Assembly: GCA_903842575.1 (NCBI GenBank)
Contig: CAIMMM010000130.1
Location: 1-36,574, forward strand
DNA: 36,574 nucleotides
Reading direction: 5' to 3'
Source: an uncultured Bacteroidota bacterium
Lineage (GTDB): Bacteria; Bacteroidota; Bacteroidia; Flavobacteriales; Flavobacteriaceae
Part shown: one piece after another, positions 1-6,438 of the stretch
How positions within the stretch are numbered: position 1 is the first letter of the stretch
Layout: every line of letters starts with the position of its first letter
Made by a program: the position numbers and the translations under genes
The notes under the pieces: generated by a model
What the model was told of the DNA's origin: nothing
The model's database searches: none
Seen by the model: the letters and a program-made list of their open reading frames with translations, nothing else

Positions 1-273
1 ATAAAAGAAAAGAAAGATATTAAAGTGTACAGCGTTTATATGCAACATGAAGGCGAAAAATATTTAAAATATATAGACGAACATAAATTGCCATGGATAA
101 ACGTATATGATGGTGCTCATTACAATAATGCTGTCGAAAAATATGATGTCTACTCTACCCCTGTTATTTATGTTTTAGACAAAAATAAAGTCATTAAAGC
201 CAAACGCATTGAAGCCGGAAAAGTGAAAGAAATTATCAACGCCATTGAGATGGAGAATAAAAAAATAAACTAA
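1..273 (+). CDS. Thioredoxin-fold protein, C-terminal part (cut by window edge)
   Basis: The reading frame is open from base 1, so the start lies outside the window; 90 residues are visible. The stretch YSTPVIYVLDKN, with a proline after Ser-Thr, followed by a final helix, matches the cis-proline strand and C-terminus of TlpA/thioredoxin-like proteins. The CxxC active site would lie upstream and cannot be checked, so a reductase, an oxidase or an inactive domain are all possible. Bacteroidota have many such proteins in the cell envelope, but location cannot be judged without the N-terminus. It ends in TAA, 56 bases before the next gene. The fold is fairly sure, the function is not. Confidence 0.75.
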   Translation: MKEKKDIKVYSVYMQHEGEKYLKYIDEHKLPWINVYDGAHYNNAVEKYDVYSTPVIYVLDKNKVIKAKRIEAGKVKEIINAIEMENKKIN

Positions 274-329
274 TTTAAATTATATAATATTTCCTTGAAA
301 TTTACGTTTATAGTTTTAAATTAAAAGGC

Positions 330-716
330 ATGATTAAGTCAAAATTTAGTGAACTCCAAAAAACAAAGTTTTTAGGTTCTTCCTATTTTATTATTGTCGG
401 TTTGTTTAGCTTCATCCACACTTTGTTATACACTAGTAATTATGCTTCAAGGGATTTAATTATCCTTATCATCCTAAGTCTCCCATTAATTATTAACAAA
501 AGACTGTTTTATCTTGGCTATGGATTAGTCGCAGCACCTACTTTATTAATAATGCTGATACTATTTGTGTTTTTACAAAGTCCTCTTAAAACAGATATTA
601 CGCCTCCCGTTTTCTTTTTTGGGAGTGTCTTTTTTATTTTAGGATTACTAGCATCTTTGTCACTAATCAATGTTGGTACTTATACCAAAGAAAAACATCG
701 GTTTAGAATTTTGTAA
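330..716 (+). CDS. Small multi-pass membrane protein, function unknown
   Basis: A 128-residue protein with about four hydrophobic segments (roughly residues 16-35, 42-60, 63-84 and 93-116), a basic N-terminus and a basic tail. I do not recognise the family. It starts at ATG after an AT-rich spacer that suits a Bacteroidota gene without a Shine-Dalgarno sequence. Its stop TAA directly abuts the stop of the leftward rRNA methyltransferase gene, with no base between the two. It may be cotranscribed with the thioredoxin-fold gene upstream. An inner-membrane protein is the most that can be claimed. Confidence 0.6.
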   Translation: MIKSKFSELQKTKFLGSSYFIIVGLFSFIHTLLYTSNYASRDLIILIILSLPLIINKRLFYLGYGLVAAPTLLIMLILFVFLQSPLKTDITPPVFFFGSVFFILGLLASLSLINVGTYTKEKHRFRIL

Positions 717-1892
717 TTACTCTTCCGAGTCGGCATTGAGGTTTTGAAACTTGGTTCGTTTGCTTCCTTCATACATTTCGTATTTCACTAAACGCGCTTC
801 CAAACTTCCGTTGTAGAGTTTTATTTTTCGGGAGGGTTTTAGTCCCACAAATTTCAAGGCTTCCAAGTTGGCGGTAATAAACCAAGCATGGGTTCCTGGA
901 TAATTCTGTTTCATGGTATCGCCAATTTCTCTGTAAAACCGTTCCATTTCAATATCCAATCTTTCCCCATATGGTGGGTTAAAAACCATTTGCAAAGGCC
1001 CTGTAGTTTCCTTGTGCGTGTCAAAAAAGTTTTTTTCTTCAATAACAATATAGTCATCAAGGTTGGCATTTTTGATATTGGCTTTCGCTTTCAAAACGGC
1101 ACTTGGTGCTTTGTCATAGCCTTTTATAGTATAATGAAACTCGCGCACTTTCTTCAATAAACTTTCGGTGATATTGTCAAACAAAACATTGTCCCAATCG
1201 TTCCATTTTTCGAAGGCAAATTCCTTACGATTAATGTTTGCCGGAATATTGCAAGCAATCATCGCCGCTTCGGCAAGTAGCGTTCCTGAACCACACATTG
1301 GATCTAAGAAATCACTTTTCCCTTCCCAACCCGAAAGCAATAGCATTCCGGCGGCCAAAACTTCATTGATAGGAGCTATATTTGTAGCGGTTCTATAACC
1401 ACGTTGGTGCAATGAATTTCCTGAAGTGTCCAAGGCTACTGAAATTTGATCTCTATCAATATGAATATTGATTCGTAAATCGGGAAAATCTTTATCTACA
1501 CTTGGACGTTGTCCTGTTTTATCTCTAAATTGATCCACGATCGCATCTTTACATTTCTGAGAAACAAACTGTGAATGTTTGAAATAATCCGAATGCACCG
1601 TCGTATCAATTACAAAAGTTTGATTGGCATTGAGGTATTTTGACCAATCCAAACCTTGCATATTCTTGTATAAGTTTACATCCGTTGTAGCTCTAAAATA
1701 ATAAATGGGTTTTAGGATTTTCAAGGCGGTACGCAAAGATAAATTGGCTTTATACATAAACCCTTTATCTCCTTTAAAACTTACCATTCGTGTGCCTTGT
1801 TCTACTTCTTGCGCTCCAAGAAGCAATAGTTCTTTGGCTAGTATTTCTTCAAAACCAAAAAAGGTTTTGGCAATCATTTTATAATTTTCCAT
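717..1892 (-). CDS. THUMP-domain class I SAM-dependent RNA methyltransferase (RlmL N-half-like)
   Basis: Predicted 391-residue N2-guanosine RNA methyltransferase, probably acting on 23S rRNA. The N-terminal third carries a ferredoxin-like plus THUMP region (about residues 45-155). The C-terminal part is a Rossmann methyltransferase, with the SAM-binding motif DPMCGSGT at 197-204 and the catalytic motif NPPYGERL at 305-312, typical of N2-guanine enzymes. It matches the N-terminal half of E. coli RlmL (m2G2445) and lacks the second RlmK half, as is usual outside gammaproteobacteria. I chose the start MENYK; an in-frame ATG four codons upstream (1904) is also possible. A -7-like element, TATTTTTG, lies on the minus strand at 1968-1975. 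Confidence 0.9.
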   Translation of the reverse strand: MENYKMIAKTFFGFEEILAKELLLLGAQEVEQGTRMVSFKGDKGFMYKANLSLRTALKILKPIYYFRATTDVNLYKNMQGLDWSKYLNANQTFVIDTTVHSDYFKHSQFVSQKCKDAIVDQFRDKTGQRPSVDKDFPDLRINIHIDRDQISVALDTSGNSLHQRGYRTATNIAPINEVLAAGMLLLSGWEGKSDFLDPMCGSGTLLAEAAMIACNIPANINRKEFAFEKWNDWDNVLFDNITESLLKKVREFHYTIKGYDKAPSAVLKAKANIKNANLDDYIVIEEKNFFDTHKETTGPLQMVFNPPYGERLDIEMERFYREIGDTMKQNYPGTHAWFITANLEALKFVGLKPSRKIKLYNGSLEARLVKYEMYEGSKRTKFQNLNADSEE

Positions 1893-1948
1893 TTCAATTT
1901 CCATGTCAATTGCAAAATCAAATGCAATTTCTATAATTAACTAAACCC

Positions 1949-1986
1949 TATATTTGAGTTTCTTCTGCAAAAATACACTAAATTTG
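1949..1986 (+). promoter_or_regulatory. Rightward promoter of the class I methyltransferase gene, overlapping a divergent promoter
   Basis: TTG at 1954-1956 is followed after 22 bases by TAAATTTG at 1979-1986, matching the Bacteroidota consensus TTG-N17-23-TAnnTTTG. The gene start at 2015 leaves a leader of about 20-25 bases. On the other strand TATTTTTG (1968-1975) lies between the two boxes and points to the rRNA methyltransferase gene, so the two transcription units appear to share an overlapping divergent promoter. Confidence 0.55.
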
Positions 1987-2014
1987 CACGTTTAGAAATC
2001 ATTACCCTGCATAA

Positions 2015-2779
2015 ATGTTAGATGCTACAAATCCGAAAGACGGAATATCCGAACAAAAACCAAAAAAGTGGTATGCTTCCTGGTTTGATTCTCCGTATTA
2101 TCACATTTTATACAAAGAAAGAAATTACCGCGAAGCACAGGTTTTCATGGACACGATTACGCATTATTTAAATCTTCCCGAGAAATCAAAAGTTTTGGAT
2201 TTAGCTTGTGGCAAAGGGAGGCATGCTATTTATTTAAACCAATTGGGTTTTGATGTAGTGGGCGCCGATTTATCTGAAAATAGCATTGCAGAAGCTGCTA
2301 AAAACACGAATGATACCTTGCATTTTTGTGTGCACGATATGCGTGTTTCCTACGATGAAAAATTTGATGCCATATTCAATCTGTTTACCAGTTTTGGCTA
2401 TTTTGAAAAAGAAGAAGACAATTTAAAAACGCTAATTGCCATCAAAGAAAGTCTTTCGGAATATGGTTTTGCTGTGATTGATTTTATGAATGTACATCAG
2501 GTTATTGAAAATCTGGTAGCCGAAGAAACCAAAATTGTTGATGGCATTGAGTTTAAACTCAAACGCTATCATTTGGACCATTTCATTATCAAAGAAATTG
2601 ATTTTGAAGACAAAGGAGAAATCTTTCACTTTGTAGAAAAAGTGAGTGCATTTACTTTGGAAAATTTTCAAAAAATGATGGACGAAGCCGGAATTTATTT
2701 ATTGGATATTTTTGGGGATTACAAACTGAAGAAATTCCACAAGAATACAAGCGAACGACTAATCATGATTTTTAAATAA
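2015..2779 (+). CDS. Class I SAM-dependent methyltransferase, substrate unknown
   Basis: A 254-residue soluble protein. The SAM-binding loop VLDLACGKGRH at about residues 60-70 starts a Rossmann methyltransferase core, and the acidic residue ending strand 2 is in VVGADLSENSI. The segment NLFTSFGYF after strand 4 resembles the small-molecule methyltransferase family (Methyltransf_25/11) rather than nucleic-acid enzymes. The substrate cannot be named. It starts at the ATG 29 bases after a consensus -7 element and probably heads a transcript that could continue into the ZIP transporter gene 64 bases downstream. Confidence 0.85.
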   Translation: MLDATNPKDGISEQKPKKWYASWFDSPYYHILYKERNYREAQVFMDTITHYLNLPEKSKVLDLACGKGRHAIYLNQLGFDVVGADLSENSIAEAAKNTNDTLHFCVHDMRVSYDEKFDAIFNLFTSFGYFEKEEDNLKTLIAIKESLSEYGFAVIDFMNVHQVIENLVAEETKIVDGIEFKLKRYHLDHFIIKEIDFEDKGEIFHFVEKVSAFTLENFQKMMDEAGIYLLDIFGDYKLKKFHKNTSERLIMIFK

Positions 2780-2843
2780 CGAGGATTCGGTTATTTGGTT
2801 ATTTTTTTAGACAAATCACCAGATTACCAAATTAACATAAAAA

Positions 2844-3512
2844 ATGAACTATATACTTCCGTTACTATCTGTCCTGTTGGGTTATATCATTGCGTTATTA
2901 CTAAAACCCAAAGGAAAAACCAACTTAAAATTGCTATTGGCTTTTAGCGGTTCGTTTTTATTATCATTAACCGTGATGCATTTACTTCCCGATGTTTATG
3001 GAAGTGGCAATCCAAAGGTTGGGATTTATATTATGCTAGGAATTTTGTTCCAAATTATCTTAGAGTTTTTCTCAAAAGGTGCGGAACACGGACACGTTCA
3101 CGGACATGATAAAATGTTACAAATACCGTGGTTGCTTTTCATTAGTTTATGTATCCATGCTTTCTTAGAAGGTTTTCCTGTTGGACATCATCACAATTTA
3201 TCCTACGGAATTGCGATTCACCACTTACCTATTGCCATTATCCTAACAACTTTTTTCCTCAATGCTCAATTGAATAAAACAGCGCTGTTATTTTTCATGA
3301 TAACCTTTGCAGTTATGACGCCATTGGGAACTTTGGTTTCAGATAATTTTCCACTATTGAATGCTTATTATACCGAAATCACTGCGGTGGTTATTGGAAT
3401 ATTATTTCATATTTCCTCTACTATTATTTTTGAAAGTAGTGAAGGACACAAATTTAATATTGCCAAAGTTTCGATGATTATTTTAGGAATTTTATTGGCT
3501 TGTTTTTTATAG
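2844..3512 (+). CDS. ZIP-family divalent metal transporter
   Basis: A 222-residue polytopic protein, short for the family, with about seven to eight helices. Metal-site residues fit ZIP transporters: H46 and D50 in MHLLPD (helix 2), H105 and E109 in CIHAFLEG (helix 4) and H126-H127-x-P129 in helix 5. The loop before helix 4 holds the His-rich stretch HGHVHGH (82-88), typical of metal-sensing or metal-delivering loops in this family. It likely imports zinc or another divalent cation across the inner membrane. A repeat-rich 41-base spacer separates it from murQ. Confidence 0.85.
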   Translation: MNYILPLLSVLLGYIIALLLKPKGKTNLKLLLAFSGSFLLSLTVMHLLPDVYGSGNPKVGIYIMLGILFQIILEFFSKGAEHGHVHGHDKMLQIPWLLFISLCIHAFLEGFPVGHHHNLSYGIAIHHLPIAIILTTFFLNAQLNKTALLFFMITFAVMTPLGTLVSDNFPLLNAYYTEITAVVIGILFHISSTIIFESSEGHKFNIAKVSMIILGILLACFL

Positions 3513-3544
3513 AACTTTGTAACTTAGCAACTCTGAAACTTTGC
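3510..3544 (+). repeat. Degenerate 8-bp tandem repeat (AACTTTGT-like) before murQ
   Basis: Four consecutive 8-base units (AACTTTGT, AACTTAGC, AACTCTGA, AACTTTGC) start right after the ZIP stop codon and end ten bases before the murQ ATG. The TTTG cores resemble -33 and -7 promoter boxes (AAACTTTG at 3536-3543 is one mismatch from TAnnTTTG). The 15-base stretch TAGAACTTTGTAACT at 3510-3524 recurs exactly at 5072-5086, before another gene of this run. Confidence 0.6.
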
Positions 3545-3553
3545 CACTATAAA

Positions 3554-4366
3554 ATGAACTTCACCAAAACTACCGAACAATCCTCACACTACGAACATTT
3601 AGAAAAAATGTCGGTGGAAGAATTGTTATCCAATATCAACAACGAAGACAAAACGGTTCCGCTTGCGGTAACAAAAGCTTTACCACAAATTGTGATTTTA
3701 GTGCAACAAATCGTGGCTAAAATGAATCTCGGCGGTCGTCTTTTTTATATTGGTGCTGGTACTTCGGGGCGATTGGGAATTGTAGACGCTTCGGAATGCC
3801 CACCTACTTTTGGTGTCCCTTTCGATTTGGTCAACGGAATTATTGCTGGTGGAGATAAAGCTATTCGCCGTGCTGTTGAAAATGCCGAAGACAATACTAC
3901 ACAAGCTTGGATCGATTTACAAGAAAATAACATTACCGAAAAGGATGTCGTAATTGGCATAGCAGCTTCGGGTACAACACCTTATGTGATTGGCGGATTA
4001 GAAAAATGCAACGAAAATAATATTATCACAGGTTGTATTACATGTAATGAAGGAAGTCCGTTGGCATTGACCGCTAAGTTTCCTATTGTAGTAGTTGTAG
4101 GTCCAGAATTCGTTACCGGAAGTTCGAGAATGAAAGCAGGAACCGCACAGAAATTGGTTTTAAATATGATTTCAACGGCAACCATGATTCAACTCGGGAA
4201 AGTAAAAGGAAATAAAATGGTCGATATGCAATTGAGCAATGACAAACTCGTTGACCGTGGTGTAAAAATGATTATGGAAGAAATTCCTGTTACTTATGAA
4301 GCAGCATCAAATTTATTAATGGAACATGGAAGCGTTAGAAAAGCTGTATCTAATTATAAAAAGTAA
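3554..4366 (+). CDS. murQ: N-acetylmuramic acid 6-phosphate etherase MurQ
   Basis: A 270-residue SIS-domain enzyme that cleaves the D-lactyl ether of MurNAc-6-phosphate to GlcNAc-6-phosphate, part of cell-wall sugar recovery in the cytoplasm. The family signature GAGTSGRLGIVDASECPPTFG spans about residues 67-87. E81 and E112 correspond to the two catalytic glutamates of the E. coli enzyme (E83, E114). I chose the ATG at 3554, giving MNFTKTTEQSSHYE, because the longer frame from 3500 runs through the upstream repeat and the ZIP stop. It lacks the C-terminal extension of the 298-residue E. coli protein. No anhydro-MurNAc kinase is next to it. Confidence 0.95.
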   Translation: MNFTKTTEQSSHYEHLEKMSVEELLSNINNEDKTVPLAVTKALPQIVILVQQIVAKMNLGGRLFYIGAGTSGRLGIVDASECPPTFGVPFDLVNGIIAGGDKAIRRAVENAEDNTTQAWIDLQENNITEKDVVIGIAASGTTPYVIGGLEKCNENNIITGCITCNEGSPLALTAKFPIVVVVGPEFVTGSSRMKAGTAQKLVLNMISTATMIQLGKVKGNKMVDMQLSNDKLVDRGVKMIMEEIPVTYEAASNLLMEHGSVRKAVSNYKK

Positions 4367-4372
4367 AAAAAT

Positions 4373-4834
4373 ATGAAAAAAATTATTTTATTGGTTTGTC
4401 TATTCAGTACGTTCCTGACATTCTCTCAACAAATTTCTATTGATAAAGGCAAGTATTATGTTCACGGAAAACAAATTTCAAGTTTTCAAACTAAAAAATT
4501 ATTAGCTTCAAATCTAAAAGCGCTTGCCCTTTTTAAAGAAGCCAAATCAAAGGAAGCCTTAGGTGGATTTCTTATTGGAATTGGAATTGGTTTAACCGTA
4601 TCCGATTTGGCTATGGGATTATTATCGGATAAAAAATATCCTTCAGCATTAACCTATGCAGGCATTGGTTCTATTGTAATTTCAATCCCCATACTTTCAG
4701 GAAGAAGAAAAAAAATTGTCGAAGCTATTGATATGTATAATAAAGATAAAAACATTCTAGGTTCAACAAACAATACTTTCGATTTCAATGCGATTTCAAA
4801 TCAAAATGGTTTTGGATTTCAAATAAAATTTTAA
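4373..4834 (+). CDS. Secreted or membrane protein with signal peptide, unknown
   Basis: A 153-residue protein with an N-terminal signal peptide (about residues 1-18, cleavage near FSQQ). Residues 62-84 and 92-112 form two further hydrophobic, glycine-rich segments. It begins six bases after the murQ stop and ends one base before the next gene, so it is almost certainly in the same transcript. I do not recognise the family. Its position between murQ and DUF6095 suggests an envelope role, which is inference. Confidence 0.65.
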   Translation: MKKIILLVCLFSTFLTFSQQISIDKGKYYVHGKQISSFQTKKLLASNLKALALFKEAKSKEALGGFLIGIGIGLTVSDLAMGLLSDKKYPSALTYAGIGSIVISIPILSGRRKKIVEAIDMYNKDKNILGSTNNTFDFNAISNQNGFGFQIKF

Positions 4835-4835
4835 A

Positions 4836-5063
4836 ATGGCAACGAATAAAGAATTATTAAACAAAGGACTCACCTATTTGATTTATGCTTTACCCTTGAT
4901 TTTTATAGGCCCGGGTGTCATTTACAATGCCTTTATAAATAAGGGAAACAATTGGCATTATTTGGTTCTAGCAGTAGGTTGCGGCATGTGTTTGGGCGGC
5001 ATGTTTTTGATTTTCAAAGGAATTCATATCATGACAAAAGGGATTTTCAATGATGAAAAATGA
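4836..5063 (+). CDS. DUF6095-family small membrane protein
   Basis: A 75-residue protein with two hydrophobic helices (about 13-33 and 41-64), a glycine-rich second helix and a charged tail. It matches my recollection of the DUF6095 family found next to murQ in Flavobacteriia. The function is unknown. One base separates its start from the preceding stop, so translation is probably coupled. Confidence 0.7.
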   Translation: MATNKELLNKGLTYLIYALPLIFIGPGVIYNAFINKGNNWHYLVLAVGCGMCLGGMFLIFKGIHIMTKGIFNDEK

Positions 5064-5071
5064 AGTCTATT

Positions 5072-5086
5072 TAGAACTTTGTAACT
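5072..5086 (+). repeat. Second exact copy of the 15-base repeat TAGAACTTTGTAACT
   Basis: Identical to 3510-3524. Both copies follow a stop codon and precede a gene start preceded by ATAAAATG, so they may be promoter seeds or simply dispersed intergenic repeats. Confidence 0.6.
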
Positions 5087-5096
5087 CAAATATAAA

Positions 5097-5468
5097 ATGA
5101 AAAAACTAACACTTCTACTCTCACTAACCCTATTTTCCTGCTACCAAGTGGAGCACAATTGCAAAGATTTTAAAATAGGGAAATTTGAATTCTCGCAAGA
5201 AATTAAAGGGAAGAAAACCACTTCAACTTTTGAGCGGACAGCAAATCTTCAAATAGAAACGTTCAATGGAAAAACGGATACGGCTTCTGTTCGTTGGGTA
5301 AACGACTGCGAATTTGTTTTGCAAAAATTGCATCCAAAAAACATGCAGGAAAAAAAAGCCATCAGTATGAAAATTATCAGTACAAAAAATAAAACCTATA
5401 TCTTTGAATATGCTTTTGTGGGGGATAACCATAAACAAAGGGGCACCGTAACAAAAATTTCAGATTAA
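5097..5468 (+). CDS. Small lipoprotein, unknown
   Basis: A 123-residue protein with a lipoprotein signal peptide ending in the lipobox LFSC (C15). The mature part is mostly hydrophilic and beta-rich, with two further cysteines (C22 and the one in VNDCEF) that could pair in the periplasm. As I recall, database entries for similar Flavobacterium proteins carry the name DNA topoisomerase IV; nothing here resembles a topoisomerase, and such a name would come only from the nearby parE-parC genes. It is probably expressed with murQ and the genes between. Confidence 0.65.
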   Translation: MKKLTLLLSLTLFSCYQVEHNCKDFKIGKFEFSQEIKGKKTTSTFERTANLQIETFNGKTDTASVRWVNDCEFVLQKLHPKNMQEKKAISMKIISTKNKTYIFEYAFVGDNHKQRGTVTKISD

Positions 5469-5500
5469 TAATTATTACACATAATTCATAACTAGTAAAC

Positions 5501-6358
5501 ATGGAAGTAATTTTTACCGCAAATGGACTCATTGCCTTATTAACTTTAACTTTTTTAGAAATAATTCTTGGAATAGACAATATCGTTTTTCTATCCATTG
5601 TATCTGGAAAATTAAAAGTAGAAGATCAACCAAAAGCTCGTCGCATTGGATTATTATTGGCAATGGCCTTTAGAATAATTTTGCTTTTTGGAATAACGTG
5701 GGTATTGAGTTTACAACAAACATTATTTGCTATAGAATTGAGCTTTTTCAATGCACACATTACGGGACAAAGTATCATAATTTTTGCGGGAGGCTTGTTT
5801 TTATTATACAAATCGGTTAATGAAATTCACCACAAATTGGAAGGCGAAGAAGAAAGCGAAAAAGGCAAAGCAGGAAACACACTTACAGCTGCCATCATTC
5901 AAATTGCCGTTTTAAATTTGGTTTTCTCCTTTGACAGTATCTTAACCGCTGTTGGATTAGTTAGTATGAAAGAACCTTCTGAAGGTGGTTTTGGCTATGC
6001 GGGCGCCCTAGAAATAATGATTTTAGCGATTATTATTTCCATTATAATCATGATGATTTTTGCCGGTCCTGTTTCTAAATTTGTAAATGAACATCCTACC
6101 ATACAAATTCTTGGATTGTCCTTTTTAATATTAATTGGTGTAATGCTTTTAGCCGAAGGATCTCATTTGGCGCATTTCCGTTTTGGTAATGATGTAGAAG
6201 TGGCAAGCATTCCAAAAGGGTATTTGTACTTCTCTATTTTCTTCTCCCTATTTGTGGAATTCCTCAATTTGAGAATGAAGAAAACCAAAAATGCGGTGAA
6301 ATTACACAACAATAAAATAGTTGATAAAAAATTAAAAGACACCGATTTATTGGATTAA
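5501..6358 (+). CDS. TerC-family integral membrane protein
   Basis: A 285-residue polytopic membrane protein. The start MEVIFTANGLIALLTLTFLE, followed by ILGIDNIVFLSI, is the family hallmark, with acidic residues buried in helix 1 and repeated in VFSFDSILTAVG. About seven helices lie between residues 10 and 255, with a charged loop at 108-128 and a charged cytosolic tail. TerC proteins are linked to tellurite resistance and, in other bacteria, to manganese export that supplies exoenzymes; the ligand here is not shown. It is the last gene before a strong bidirectional terminator. Confidence 0.9.
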   Translation: MEVIFTANGLIALLTLTFLEIILGIDNIVFLSIVSGKLKVEDQPKARRIGLLLAMAFRIILLFGITWVLSLQQTLFAIELSFFNAHITGQSIIIFAGGLFLLYKSVNEIHHKLEGEEESEKGKAGNTLTAAIIQIAVLNLVFSFDSILTAVGLVSMKEPSEGGFGYAGALEIMILAIIISIIIMMIFAGPVSKFVNEHPTIQILGLSFLILIGVMLLAEGSHLAHFRFGNDVEVASIPKGYLYFSIFFSLFVEFLNLRMKKTKNAVKLHNNKIVDKKLKDTDLLD

Positions 6359-6380
6359 TACAATTGCATAGTGATTCTAT

Positions 6381-6420
6381 AAATAAAGGCGCAAAGTAAA
6401 TTTACTTTGCGCCTTTATTT
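6381..6420. terminator. Perfect 40-bp palindrome, bidirectional terminator
   Basis: The sequence AAATAAAGGCGCAAAGTAAA is followed directly by its exact reverse complement. The G+C-rich stem core, with A-runs and T-runs at the ends, suits intrinsic termination on both strands. It lies between the convergent terC-like and parC genes. Confidence 0.85.
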
Positions 6421-6438
6421 TAAAGTCTATATTATTAA

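Noticed and set aside
5097..5468. Topoisomerase-related function for the small lipoprotein
   Set aside because: The protein is 123 residues with a lipobox and no topoisomerase motif; any such name would come from its neighbours.
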